From assembly GCA_964424075.1 (NCBI GenBank), contig CAYRGY010000006.1:42222-106221 (forward strand): a stretch of 64,000 nt of DNA, read 5' to 3'. The notes under the pieces are model-generated. The model made no database searches, was not told the DNA's origin, and was given only the letters and a program-made list of their open reading frames with translations. This document shows, in pieces, positions 1-9,325 of the stretch (within the stretch, counting starts at the first letter, position 1; each line of letters starts with the position of its first letter). This DNA is from CAYRGY01 sp964424075. Its GTDB lineage: Bacteria > Patescibacteriota > Gracilibacteria > UBA1369. The position numbers and the translations under genes were made by a program.

Positions 1-459
1 TCCAAAGCTTTCAAGAATTTCATGCAGGCTTCATCAATGATGATTCCGGAAATGCTGGAAACAGCTTTAATGTTTCCTACTGCCAAAGGCGAATTAGAGG
101 TGACTACTAAGAATGTTATGAGTGTCTATATTCCTTATTTCAAACTTAAGCAAGAAGGGGATATCCTCAATTACGGATACCTGCAGACTTCTGCTGAATT
201 GGAAATTGCTCTGGCCGCCTTTCAAGAAGTTTTCCCCTTAATGATTAAACTGGCTGAAATAGAAAAACAAGCTGAAAGACTTGCTGCAGAGCTTGAGACC
301 ACCCGTCGTCGGGTAAATGCACTTGAATACAAACTCATTCCTGATCTGACTGAAACTGTTAAATTCATCACCATGAAACTGGCTGAAAATGAAAGATCAA
401 CTGTTGTAGGAGTAATGAGAGTGAAAGCTATGATTGAAGCTCAGGAAGAAGCCGCTTAA
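1..459 (+). CDS. V/A-type ATP synthase subunit D, 3' part
   Basis: The reading frame is open from the first base of the window, so the gene begins upstream and the first ATG (position 22) is internal. The 152 visible residues resemble the C-terminal part of V/A-ATPase subunit D, the central-stalk coiled coil that couples the catalytic head to the membrane ring. The family signature is seen near the end: R-R-R-V-N-A-L-E-Y, then I-P-x-L and E-T-V-K-F-I-T-M-K-L, followed by a basic helix. The C-terminus is complete. The other ATPase subunits must lie upstream. The stop codon interlocks with the convergent next gene in TTAA (456-459). Family assignment is by motif recognition only, but the motif is distinctive. 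Confidence 0.85.
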   Translation, partial: SKAFKNFMQASSMMIPEMLETALMFPTAKGELEVTTKNVMSVYIPYFKLKQEGDILNYGYLQTSAELEIALAAFQEVFPLMIKLAEIEKQAERLAAELETTRRRVNALEYKLIPDLTETVKFITMKLAENERSTVVGVMRVKAMIEAQEEAA

Positions 460-2477
460 GGAAGAGATTTGACCAAACTACCAAAATCAAAGTTTTTGAA
501 GAGTTCTTTTGCTTCTTCTCGCAATTTCAAGACATGCTGTCTTCTTTCCTGTTTAGCTTGATCTGTTAAATTGCTGTCAGATCTGGCAGCCAATTCACTG
601 GCCGCAGTAATTGTACGCCTAATATCATGCATTAAGCCATGAATCGCCTTAAATACAGGATGGTATTCTGGTGTATTTAATTCCTTGGCCACTGATTTAG
701 TTCTGAAGCTTTCTTGAATATCACTTAAGCTTTCCAGAATAGTCATTGAACGTGCCTCCTCCGTATTGTCGGATACTTTACGAACCTCTGACAAGAAAGT
801 ATTAATAAAAGGTCTACTCTCTTTATTTAAAAACACATTTCCACTATAATCATCAATACTTGTGGTTAAATAGGTATTATAAAAAGAATTCAATGCTAAA
901 TATAGTTCTTGAATCTTAAGAATAAGGAAGATTTTTAGAAATTCATGATTGGCAGAATCCAGAGTTTCTGCGTCAGTGGCCTTTAGAGCTCTGATCGTTC
1001 GATTAGTCTGATCGATCAGTCTTTCAGCAAAAGACTCAAATGGTGCAAAAACTACCACTTCACTAGTTACATTATTTGAATCCAGAAACTGCCGGCATGG
1101 CAATTTCATGTAATTATCTAAATTTTTGCAGATACGCCTTCTATCTTCTTCAGAAATAGTTGAACCGGGCTGTATAAAGATTTGGAAATCATCCTTGCTC
1201 TTGCCAATGGTACGAAGAAAAAGCCGTGTTGGAGCAACCTGTTTACTAACCAAATGGTTGATTCTACTACTATCAGCAGCAATTGCCTGACTCTTACGTA
1301 AAATTCTACCTACTCTTTCATCAATATCACCTTGAATTGAGATTAGTCGGGCTGGCTGTTGAGGAATGGCCGATTCACGGGAAATGGTCTCGGCACCACC
1401 CTTTCGCTTTCTTCGCCTAACTTTCATCAACACCAGGGCTTCTTCCAGTTTTTTGGTAATTTTGACCTTACTCGGATCTCTGGAAAACTCAAAATGGTCT
1501 TTCAATACTTGAATCATGTCCTGATATTCAACCAATGGCCTAATGTCAGGGGCACTATCATCCACAGATTCGTCCTTACTGTCCTTTTCATCCATAAATT
1601 TTGCAGCCGCAATAATTGCGTCACTATTTGACTTTAAATGCTCAATGATAGTCGGAATCATTCTCCTGGCATCCTCCAGTACTTTAATTTCATCTCTATA
1701 GCGATGTTGTATATTATTAACAATTCTTTGAGCTCCCACTAGGTCAGTCAAATAGAATACCATTTTCTCGCTCTTATCATCCACATAGCGAGTAGCTAGT
1801 ATTTTTCCTCTGTGCGGCCCGCTGTTGACTCGGTAGAGTCGGTGGTATTCACGGTTAAATCCGGGAATGCTTAAGCGTAAAGGCTGAAGATCGGAAAGGG
1901 CCGCTTTTAAAGCAGGAATTTGTTCCCGATAATGTTTCAACCTAGCTAATTGTCCACAATTAGGAGGAGCCGGTTCCAAATGCAAATTCAAAGCCAAAGT
2001 TCGGGATATTTTGCGAGGATCAACAATAATTTTCGCAGTTTCCTGGTCAGATAACCCCTCTATATACTCATATTCAGCACTCAAAACAACTTGTGCCCGA
2101 TGAGCCAAGTTGTGCCTTTCTGATTCTAAAAACTTTTTGGGAGGATAAAATCCATATTCACAAGTTTCCCTATCCCAAGTCCTTCCTTCATCCAGGCCAT
2201 TTTTAAGAGTTTGCCCCTTTGCTCTGAGCATTTTAGTCAATTCCGGTGTAAATTGATCAGCTTTAGCGCCTACTACCTCAGCCATTATCAGTAAATTAGT
2301 AGCTGCTTGTCGATCAGACAGAACATTACCACTTTGATCATGTACTACAGTATCAAAGTCTTTGATGGCCTCCGGATAAGCTGCCTCATGCATTACCGGG
2401 AGTACTTCAGCATATCTAGCTGCTTCATCCAGGTATTTATCCAAAGCCTCCTCAAATTTGTTGTTTTTCTTATTCAT
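456..2477 (-). CDS. large orphan protein (673 aa)
   Basis: I do not recognise this protein. It is soluble-looking, mostly helical and charged, with no signal peptide or membrane span when started at ATG 2477. A longer frame extends to 2642, but its extra 55 residues are Phe/Tyr/Cys-rich and unlike the rest. An extended -10 element (TGG-TATTAT, 2502-2510 region) sits about 20 nt upstream of ATG 2477, matching the short-leader pattern seen elsewhere in the window, so 2477 is preferred. A basic stretch (R-R-R-K-R-K, around residue 355) divides the protein. The gene diverges from the probable RNA gene at 2589 and converges with the ATPase subunit gene. The function is unknown. Confidence 0.75.
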   Translation of the reverse strand: MNKKNNKFEEALDKYLDEAARYAEVLPVMHEAAYPEAIKDFDTVVHDQSGNVLSDRQAATNLLIMAEVVGAKADQFTPELTKMLRAKGQTLKNGLDEGRTWDRETCEYGFYPPKKFLESERHNLAHRAQVVLSAEYEYIEGLSDQETAKIIVDPRKISRTLALNLHLEPAPPNCGQLARLKHYREQIPALKAALSDLQPLRLSIPGFNREYHRLYRVNSGPHRGKILATRYVDDKSEKMVFYLTDLVGAQRIVNNIQHRYRDEIKVLEDARRMIPTIIEHLKSNSDAIIAAAKFMDEKDSKDESVDDSAPDIRPLVEYQDMIQVLKDHFEFSRDPSKVKITKKLEEALVLMKVRRRKRKGGAETISRESAIPQQPARLISIQGDIDERVGRILRKSQAIAADSSRINHLVSKQVAPTRLFLRTIGKSKDDFQIFIQPGSTISEEDRRRICKNLDNYMKLPCRQFLDSNNVTSEVVVFAPFESFAERLIDQTNRTIRALKATDAETLDSANHEFLKIFLILKIQELYLALNSFYNTYLTTSIDDYSGNVFLNKESRPFINTFLSEVRKVSDNTEEARSMTILESLSDIQESFRTKSVAKELNTPEYHPVFKAIHGLMHDIRRTITAASELAARSDSNLTDQAKQERRQHVLKLREEAKELFKNFDFGSLVKSLP

Positions 2478-2554
2478 AAGCAAAAAACTGTCCAAGACAC
2501 TATAATACCACGAAAAATTATAAAATAAAGAGAAAATATAACAAATGGAATAAT

Positions 2555-2582
2555 TTGCAAAGCATAAAAAGTTTGTTACAAT
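2555..2582 (+). promoter_or_regulatory. sigma-70-like promoter of the RNA gene
   Basis: TTGCAA (2555-2560), a 16-nt spacer, then TACAAT (2577-2582) preceded by TGT, giving an extended -10. It points into the gene-free stretch that ends at the strong terminator 3111-3138. It is divergent from the promoter of the 673-aa gene. Confidence 0.55.
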
Positions 2583-2588
2583 GTTATG

Positions 2589-3138
2589 ATGTTTCAAACG
2601 AAGAAAAAAGGAGGCGTCAAAAGTACCTTTACAATCGGACAAGCAAAGGTAGATAGGGAGTCGAAGTGGTTGAACCTACTAGACACAAATTCTTTTCCCC
2701 CACGTTTACATAAAATTTCCGGACTTTATTGACATCGAGGTGTCAATTCGCTGGATTAAAATAAAAATAAATATTGGAAAAGATTTCCAAAAAGTAAAAC
2801 CAACGCCCTAGAACATTTCGACTTCTCTCCATCTTTGCTCGGCAATGGGAACTCGTCTAACCAGCGAATTTCCCGCCCCAACAGCTTTCTGGTATCGGAC
2901 CGTATACTCTCCGTAGTTGCACCTATACACTCAACAGATGGTCCGTGGCAGGACTGGAAATAATTCGCCAAAGCCCAGCTAGATATTGGACAGGTTAGTC
3001 CGCGCAAATCTCTTAAAGCGTGAAAGCGCGCCAACAAAAACAAAAACAAAAGGTTACCTTGAGTCTTCACTTTTAAAAACTTGAAACTCATAAGGCTGGT
3101 GAGATTTGGACCTCGGTGTATGCCGAGGTTTTTTTATT
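2589..3138 (+). ncRNA. probable long structured non-coding RNA
   Basis: This 550-nt stretch has a promoter at its left end and an intrinsic terminator at its right end, on the same strand, with no convincing ORF on that strand. It is rich in complementary segments: TTGACA/TGTCAA (2729-2746), AATTCGCTGG (2745-2754) with CCAGCGAATT (2861-2870), TTGGAAA/TTTCCAA (2774-2790), GGACC (2897-2901) with GGTCC (2940-2944), GGAC/GTCC (2988-3001), and CGCGC (3001-3005) with GCGCG (3026-3030). I could not assign it to a family. The decamer GTCCGTGGCA at 2941-2950 occurs in bacterial RNase P RNA, but the other universally conserved RNase P blocks were not found. tmRNA signatures were not found either. It may be a lineage-specific ornate RNA. 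Boundaries are approximate. Confidence 0.5.
3111..3138 (+). terminator. intrinsic terminator
   Basis: Perfect 6-bp stem CCTCGG/CCGAGG with a 6-nt loop, followed by seven T and a T-rich tail, on the + strand. The minus-strand reading has no T-tract after the stem, so it serves the + strand RNA at 2589-3110. Confidence 0.8.
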
Positions 3139-3146
3139 TGTAAGCC

Positions 3147-4433
3147 CTAAATCACGTTTTCGTAAAACTCATTATTATCCACAATCACCTCACCGGCAAA
3201 AATAGTAAAGTGCAGATGATCCCCGGTCGCAATCCCGGTTGAGCCCATTTTGCCAATTAAATCACCTTTCTGCACTTTCGCTCCCACCTCTGCTTCCAAT
3301 GTATCCAAGTGATTATACATCGAAAAAATATTCATGCCGTGATCAATAATTACCGTTTTTCCGTAAGAAGGAGTTTCATCAGCCATTGTCACAATACCGT
3401 GATTTGAGGCATAAACAGGAGTTCCTCGATTATTCGCATAATCAATCCCGAAATGTGAGCCGGAATAGGCCCCGTTGATATACAATTTATCCCCAAAGCC
3501 TAAAGTAATTTCACCTTCAGTCGGCACCTCAAATTTGCCTTCCCACAATTGTTCGGCAGACGTTTTCGCCTTGGCGGCATTTATTTTCGCCCAAGTTTGA
3601 TCTTGATAATCCTTGCCGAATAGCTCTGTTTTTTCCTCAGCCAAACTAAATGATATTACTCGATAATCACGAGCTGCCACATAGACCATTTTTTGATAGC
3701 TTTCATCCAAGCTGCCATCCTGATAAAAAAACTTCAGGCGCAATGAAACCGGTCCCGAGTCATTAATACGATGACCGGCAGTATAACCCACGAAATACCG
3801 GCGAGCAGGTAGTTTTTCCAAATTCTCCAAACCACTGGCACGTTTAATTACGGTCTCCGCTTCACTGAAATTGATCAGTCGATCCGGTCGCAGCAGACCA
3901 TCCGGATAGCCCTGGAAATATCCGGCAGCTATCGCCTGACTAAACACTTCAAAAAAGTGATGCGTCACAGGCAAATCAGGAAACTCTACACTAACAGCAC
4001 CGGAAGGCTCGAAAGTATTCAGCAAAATTTTTGCTGCCTGCCCTCGAGTCACTGTGTTGTCAGGCCTAAACAAACCATCAGCATATCCGCTCACCAAGCC
4101 CAAATCAGTAGCCCGGGCAATCACAGCATTTCCCGACTCCACATCTGGATAATCATAGGCGTACTCAGCCGATCCCTCAAGTTCAGTATTCAAAAAAAGC
4201 AATTCCAGAAACTCTTGCCGGCTAATCGGCTCATCAAAATTTGGCAAGCGTGTTACAGGAAAGAACTTGATAATCGCGGCGTTAAATCTGCCTTCAACTT
4301 TAGTCAAATCATCATCCTTAACAGTAACCTTCTGCAGATTTCCCTGGGGAACAGGATCTTTGTAATAAACCTGCTGCGCATTTGCTTGTCCGAATAGCAT
4401 TAAGAAAACCAATATACCTATTATTTTTCTCAT
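3147..4433 (-). CDS. secreted SLH-domain M23 endopeptidase
   Basis: A 428-aa exported wall hydrolase. Residues 1-19 form a Sec signal peptide ending A-N-A. Residues about 65-190 hold SLH-type repeats, shown by the G-Y-x-D-G-x-x-x-P motifs, which in other bacteria bind pyruvylated secondary wall polymer. The C-terminal about 110 residues are a LytM/M23 domain with the zinc and catalytic residues visible as H327-x3-D331 and H406-L-H408, and the G-x-x-x-Y-A-x-x-x-G core between. It probably cleaves peptidoglycan peptide bridges at the cell surface. A -10 TATAAT (4460-4465) lies about 27 nt upstream of the ATG. The SLH assignment pairs well with the pyruvyl transferase at 39435-41399. Confidence 0.85.
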   Translation of the reverse strand: MRKIIGILVFLMLFGQANAQQVYYKDPVPQGNLQKVTVKDDDLTKVEGRFNAAIIKFFPVTRLPNFDEPISRQEFLELLFLNTELEGSAEYAYDYPDVESGNAVIARATDLGLVSGYADGLFRPDNTVTRGQAAKILLNTFEPSGAVSVEFPDLPVTHHFFEVFSQAIAAGYFQGYPDGLLRPDRLINFSEAETVIKRASGLENLEKLPARRYFVGYTAGHRINDSGPVSLRLKFFYQDGSLDESYQKMVYVAARDYRVISFSLAEEKTELFGKDYQDQTWAKINAAKAKTSAEQLWEGKFEVPTEGEITLGFGDKLYINGAYSGSHFGIDYANNRGTPVYASNHGIVTMADETPSYGKTVIIDHGMNIFSMYNHLDTLEAEVGAKVQKGDLIGKMGSTGIATGDHLHFTIFAGEVIVDNNEFYENVI

Positions 4434-4490
4434 TTTGTAATTATTATTCTTCCTCGGAATTATACACTTTCTAAGAATTAATCACACAAC

Positions 4491-5531
4491 ATGAACTATC
4501 AAGAAGCCCATCAAGAATATGTACAAATAATTAAGGATTGCAATTTCCGCAATATACCTGCTCCTCCTGAAGATCCTTATTCGTTGGATTCATTAAGGGA
4601 TGTACCAGATGAAGTGAAAGAGATCTGCATTCAACTTGATCAATTGCAAATTGATTTTATTCAAGAACACATCCGCGACCTATTGGCTGGTGCATTTGAT
4701 AAATATCAGCACGATCTTTTCCAACATCAAGGTAATGTCTGCTGTATGAGCAGATCCAACTTGGAAGGTTTTACAGAATATTTTTATCTAGAATTGGTTA
4801 GTAAGTCCGGTCGCCCTGTTAAAATCTATTTGGCCAAGGACGGTGAAATATATGCTGATCGCCAAAATTATGGTTTAGTTCGCATCAAAAACGATATTAT
4901 TAAGAATGCTGTTCTAGCAGCTAAAAAGCGGAAAGAGGATGTTCTTGCTTCCTTGAAAAGAGCGCATAATCAACTTACAGACGGTTTAGAGCCAAAAGAA
5001 AAGGAGCTTGCTGATCAATTACCATATGGCGAGCTTACTTCAGAAATCATTCAACAAATACAATCTGGTGAGTATGTATATATGGGCTCCAATGCTTCAC
5101 ACACTTTCAGTGTTGCCTTACGAGATGGTAAATTTCATCACAAAGCAGAGGAGTACTATGGTTATAATTGTCACGGCAAGCATGTGGAAGTTGTACGGCA
5201 AGCAAAAGCTGAAGGCAGATGTGAATACGATGCGCTAGAAGCAGTCGATCAAAATGAAGAATTTGTTGATATAACCTCAATTATGTGGATTCTTGAAGAT
5301 TTCAATCCTTCAGAATTTAACTTGATACACGAGAAAGAAAACAATAGGGGTTATGAAAAGGTAGAGGTTATACAAAGGAAGGGAAGCGACTGTCGCAACA
5401 CAAACAATATTAGAGTTTATATTTTAGGTGAAGCTGAAAATGCCAATTATGATGTTATGATCCATTCTGAAACCAGCTACACAACAGACACACTGGCACA
5501 TTGCCATTTTGGCAGTAAATATATTAGCTAA
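4491..5531 (+). CDS. orphan cytoplasmic protein (346 aa)
   Basis: Not recognised. It has no signal peptide or membrane span and is acidic and moderately Cys/Tyr-rich. It starts 57 nt from the divergent M23 gene. The N-terminal about 80 residues look helical and the middle is mixed. No catalytic motif is evident. It overlaps the convergent valS by 4 nt through CTAA (5528-5531). Codon use and length support a real gene. Confidence 0.7.
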   Translation: MNYQEAHQEYVQIIKDCNFRNIPAPPEDPYSLDSLRDVPDEVKEICIQLDQLQIDFIQEHIRDLLAGAFDKYQHDLFQHQGNVCCMSRSNLEGFTEYFYLELVSKSGRPVKIYLAKDGEIYADRQNYGLVRIKNDIIKNAVLAAKKRKEDVLASLKRAHNQLTDGLEPKEKELADQLPYGELTSEIIQQIQSGEYVYMGSNASHTFSVALRDGKFHHKAEEYYGYNCHGKHVEVVRQAKAEGRCEYDALEAVDQNEEFVDITSIMWILEDFNPSEFNLIHEKENNRGYEKVEVIQRKGSDCRNTNNIRVYILGEAENANYDVMIHSETSYTTDTLAHCHFGSKYIS

Positions 5532-8413
5532 TTCAGACTAATCTCTTTTCTCAAAATCTCGGCCTTTTGTTGATTTTGCAAATTGTTCTGACGAACTTCC
5601 TCAACCAATTCAGCAGGTGCCTTCTTCACAAAATCTGAATTCAAGCGCCCTAGATCAGCCTTAATTTGCTTTTCTGTTTCCTGCAACTCCTTTTCTATCT
5701 TGGCTAAATAAAGCGATTTATCTTTATCAGGAGTTTCAATCATCAGGCGACCCCCGGCAACCGGTTTGGTAATTATTGAACCGCTCACTGAATCAACCAT
5801 TTCCACTCGCCCCATTTCCACAACCAGTTCACGACTTTCAGCAGAAAGTTCTAAATCAGTTTCTACCTGCAAACGATCATTAAAGGAAATATCAAGCACC
5901 TTGCGATGTCGTCTTAGCGCAGAAATTATCTCGAAGGCATCAGCGATACGCAGCTCACCATATTCAAAATCCAATCGATTCAAACGCTCCACAGCTAAAA
6001 AATTACCACCTCCCAGTCGATCCATTTTTTGATAAATTTCTTCTGTCACAAAAGGTGCAAAACTATGCAAAAGCACTAGAATACGACGGAAAACAAATTG
6101 AGTAACAGCTTGTGCTTCAGCCTTATTTATTCCTTCCATTTGCAGTTTGATAATTTCCAAATACCAAGCACAGAAAATATCCCAAGTGAAATGGTATATC
6201 AGGTCAAATGCCTCAGCTAATTCATAATTCGACAAAGCATCGATTAAGCGATTATTGCAATCGCGTAGTTCATGCAAAATCCACTTTGAACTCTCCAACT
6301 TAAACTCTTCCGGCAGCTCGTGATCAAAGCGCTCATCTAATTTCATTCCTACCAGTTTGGCCGCATTCCAGAGTTTATTCACAAATTTGGAATATCCTTC
6401 TACCTTCTTTTCAGAAAATTTCACATCAACTCCCGGCTTATTGGCTGCAATAAAACTCATGCGCAAAGCATCTACTCCATAGCGTTCAATCATCTCAGTC
6501 GGCTCAACTCCATTAGCGCGTGATTTAGACATTTTCTTACCCTGTGCGTCCCTAATCAAACCGGTAAAATAAATGTTTTTCCAAGGTATGTCATTAAAAC
6601 GAAAAGTGCTGAAAAGTAACATACGGCATGCCCAGAACAGCAAAATATCCCGCCCCATCACCATTGATGTAGTAGGGAAGTGTTTGGAGGATGTTGGCTC
6701 TTTAAGATCCAAAAGTCCATTTGCTGCAATGGTGGTAAATGGCCATTGGCCAGAAGAAAACCAAGTATCAAATGTATCGGTTTCTTGCTCCCAATCAGCA
6801 CCCGGTGAATCTACACCAATGTGCAACTCTTCACTGGCTGTATCTCTATTCTTGTACCACACCGGCATGCGATGTCCCCAAATAATCTGCCTGGAAATAT
6901 TCCAATCCCGCAAATTGACTAGCCACTGTTCAATCATCTTGCGCAACCGCTCCGGGAATACATTCAATCGGCCACTACGGACTAATTCCAAAGCTCTCTT
7001 TTTGAGGCTATTCCCTTCTTTATCTACATTTACAAACCACTGTTCAGAAATTAGCGGTTCGATAATATCCTTTCCGCGTTCCGCAATCGGCACCTTATGC
7101 TTCATATCTTCAGTTTTCAGCAATAAGCCTAGTTCAGCCATTTCATGAACAATTGCCTCCCGACATTTCAAGATTTCCATTCCTCTAAATTGCTCAGGGA
7201 CAAGGTCTGTCATCAATCCGTTTTTATCAATAACCTGAATTTGCTCCAACTCATGATCAACCCCGATTTCATAATCTAAAAAATCATGTGCCGGAGTGAC
7301 TTTCACCGCACCTGTACCATAGGTAATATCAATCCTATCGTCAGCAATTATTTTCAGTTCTCTTTCAGCCAAAGGTAGTTGCACTCGTTTGCCGATCAAA
7401 TGACTGTAGCGCGGATCGCCGGAATGTACGGCAATAGCACTGTCCCCCAGCATAGTCTCCGGGCGGGTAGTCGCTACCACAACCGCATCATTCCGAGGCA
7501 AAACCGGAACCATCATCACAGCTAAAACCGCTTCTCCACTTGCTGCCGTTAATTTAATCAGACGTTCTGAAACCGCTTCTTCAAAAACTTTCATCATCTC
7601 TTGATCAGATGTGTCACTAACGCGACGTATTTCATGGATTATCATTTCCTCCTCTTCCAGCACAATTACTTCACCGACTTTCAAATCAGCCTCTTTCACT
7701 AACAAGACTTTTTCTGCATTGCGATTCTTCAATATTTCGCCTCCCAAATTGGCAGCCTCCACACTCTTACGCTCTACCTGCTCCACCTGATCAATTATCG
7801 GATAGGCAAAATGCCACAACTTTCCGGGCTCTTCACGATATTCTATTTCCACATCAGATATGGCAGTTTGAGAATAAACAGACCAATGCACAATTCGGCT
7901 TCCTTTGTAAACTAATCCTTCATCATAGAGCATCTTAAAAGTCTCGAAAACTGTTTCTGACACCCTTGGATCAAGGGTGAAAATCTCTTTATCCCAGTCA
8001 ACGCCTGCACCGAGAGATTTTTCCTGCGCTCTCATATAATGTGACCGATCTATACAGAAATCATAACATTTTTGATAGAACTCATCCCGAGAAAGCTTCT
8101 CAACTTCAACTCCTTCCTCACGCAACTTCTTCTCAAAAACAACTTGCGTTTGAATTCCTGCATGATCCTTTCCCGGCAGTAGCATTACTCGTTCACCCAA
8201 AAGCCGATGAAAACGGCCCAGCGTATCCATTACTGTATAGCCGTAGGAGTGTCCGATATGCAGCTCACCATTGGCATTGGGTGGGGGCATTGTCATATTA
8301 AAAATCGGTGCCTCAGCATCAGTGCACGCCTCTAGTCGGAACACCCCTGCCTCTTCCCATTGTTTGTATATATCTTTTTCACGAGTATTGAAATCGAAAT
8401 GCTTTTCTAACAT
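5528..8413 (-). CDS. valS: valyl-tRNA synthetase
   Basis: A 961-aa class I aminoacyl-tRNA synthetase charging tRNA-Val. The HIGH signature (residues 52-55, after P-P-P-N-A-N-G) and KMSKS (about residue 625) are intact. The editing-domain motif T-R-P-E-T-M-L-G-D is present, as is D-T-W-F-S-S-G-Q-W-P-F, the ValRS form of that motif (IleRS and LeuRS differ). The C-terminus ends in the heptad-like coiled coil typical of ValRS. An insertion of roughly 80 residues (about 225-310) precedes the editing motif, rich in Val/Glu/Lys and unlike standard ValRS. The start fits the family N-terminus. It is followed on the same strand by no gene, and preceded by a glycosyltransferase gene 38 nt away. Confidence 0.95.
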   Translation of the reverse strand: MLEKHFDFNTREKDIYKQWEEAGVFRLEACTDAEAPIFNMTMPPPNANGELHIGHSYGYTVMDTLGRFHRLLGERVMLLPGKDHAGIQTQVVFEKKLREEGVEVEKLSRDEFYQKCYDFCIDRSHYMRAQEKSLGAGVDWDKEIFTLDPRVSETVFETFKMLYDEGLVYKGSRIVHWSVYSQTAISDVEIEYREEPGKLWHFAYPIIDQVEQVERKSVEAANLGGEILKNRNAEKVLLVKEADLKVGEVIVLEEEEMIIHEIRRVSDTSDQEMMKVFEEAVSERLIKLTAASGEAVLAVMMVPVLPRNDAVVVATTRPETMLGDSAIAVHSGDPRYSHLIGKRVQLPLAERELKIIADDRIDITYGTGAVKVTPAHDFLDYEIGVDHELEQIQVIDKNGLMTDLVPEQFRGMEILKCREAIVHEMAELGLLLKTEDMKHKVPIAERGKDIIEPLISEQWFVNVDKEGNSLKKRALELVRSGRLNVFPERLRKMIEQWLVNLRDWNISRQIIWGHRMPVWYKNRDTASEELHIGVDSPGADWEQETDTFDTWFSSGQWPFTTIAANGLLDLKEPTSSKHFPTTSMVMGRDILLFWACRMLLFSTFRFNDIPWKNIYFTGLIRDAQGKKMSKSRANGVEPTEMIERYGVDALRMSFIAANKPGVDVKFSEKKVEGYSKFVNKLWNAAKLVGMKLDERFDHELPEEFKLESSKWILHELRDCNNRLIDALSNYELAEAFDLIYHFTWDIFCAWYLEIIKLQMEGINKAEAQAVTQFVFRRILVLLHSFAPFVTEEIYQKMDRLGGGNFLAVERLNRLDFEYGELRIADAFEIISALRRHRKVLDISFNDRLQVETDLELSAESRELVVEMGRVEMVDSVSGSIITKPVAGGRLMIETPDKDKSLYLAKIEKELQETEKQIKADLGRLNSDFVKKAPAELVEEVRQNNLQNQQKAEILRKEISLN

Positions 8414-8451
8414 AGATTTATTTTAGACTGCAGCTAAATTATCGGAAATCA

Positions 8452-9285
8452 CTACTTTTTTCTAGACTTTTTCTTGCGAGGATTACCTCTTCCCAAATAC
8501 TTAATTTGATATTTAAGGGCGTCCCAAACATGCACACGTAAAAGCCATTTACGAAAGAAATCTTTTACTCCTCCCGCACTGCAACGTACACCGTCTGCAT
8601 AAACCACTACTTCAGGATAAAAAACCACCCGATGACCACGAAGCCAAGCTTGAAAACAAATGTCCGGATCTGCCATGAAGATATAAAACCACTCCTCAAA
8701 GCCACCAATCGACCCCCAAAAATCGCGACGTACTACAATAAATGACGATTGCAGCCAATCAACTTCTTGAACTTGTTCATAATCCAAATGCTGCATTTCA
8801 TCGTGGGCTACCCAATCACGAATTCCAGGCAAATCTCGCAAGCGAGTCCGTCTTGCTATCTGTAGCCAAAAGTTTGGAAAAGCCCGTACATTCATGGTTC
8901 TTTGGCCATCGTCATCAATCTGCTTGGGCCCTAAAATCGCAATGTCAGGATTCTCCTCCATATATTCAATCAATGCCTGAATTGTACCCGGATTCTTGAC
9001 TAGAATATCCGGATTAACAATCAAAAAATAATCTCCCTGAGCCAAAGCAGCTGTTCGATTGTAATCACGCGGATAGCCACGATTTTTCTCATAAAAATTA
9101 AGCGACACACCCGGCGAGCCCGCTAATTCAGAAATCTTTTCACGGTTTTCAGATTTAGCTGAATTGTCAGCGACAATTATTTCCAAGGGGAAATTCGTTT
9201 CTTGTTCCAACAAAAGCTTCACATTTTCCACTACTCGCTTACTCTTGGAATTGTTCAATATCAAAATTGACGCTTTGGGCTTCAT
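8452..9285 (-). CDS. family 2 glycosyltransferase (rhamnosyltransferase-like)
   Basis: A 277-aa GT-A fold enzyme that probably transfers a nucleotide sugar to a surface glycan. Visible motifs are the N-terminal beta strand with the V-A-D-N-S nucleotide-binding loop, N-R-G-Y-P near residue 80, and N-P-D as the metal-binding DxD equivalent, followed by the G-P-K-Q-I segment. The W-F-Y-I-F-M-A-D-P-D stretch carries the probable catalytic acid region, and the tail is Lys/Arg-rich. A TTG start at 9306 is possible, but ATG 9285 is preferred because a -10 TATAGT (9306-9311) overlaps the TTG and leaves a leader of about 14 nt. Confidence 0.85.
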   Translation of the reverse strand: MKPKASILILNNSKSKRVVENVKLLLEQETNFPLEIIVADNSAKSENREKISELAGSPGVSLNFYEKNRGYPRDYNRTAALAQGDYFLIVNPDILVKNPGTIQALIEYMEENPDIAILGPKQIDDDGQRTMNVRAFPNFWLQIARRTRLRDLPGIRDWVAHDEMQHLDYEQVQEVDWLQSSFIVVRRDFWGSIGGFEEWFYIFMADPDICFQAWLRGHRVVFYPEVVVYADGVRCSAGGVKDFFRKWLLRVHVWDALKYQIKYLGRGNPRKKKSRKK

Positions 9286-9325
9286 AAATAGATTAGTTTG
9301 CGCCAACTATACACCAGAAACAGCT

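Noticed and set aside
2756..3091. Minus-strand ORF of 111 aa inside the RNA region
   Set aside because: It has no domain pattern and Phe/Leu runs at both ends. It lies antisense to a stretch with its own promoter, terminator and dense stem pairing, so it is better explained as non-coding.
2589..3138. RNase P RNA, tmRNA or intron-split tRNA
   Set aside because: Only one RNase P-like decamer was found. The 5' GAGGAAAGTCC-type and 3' ACAGAACCCGG-type blocks are absent. No tmRNA tRNA-like ends or tag frame and no complementary tRNA 3' half were found.
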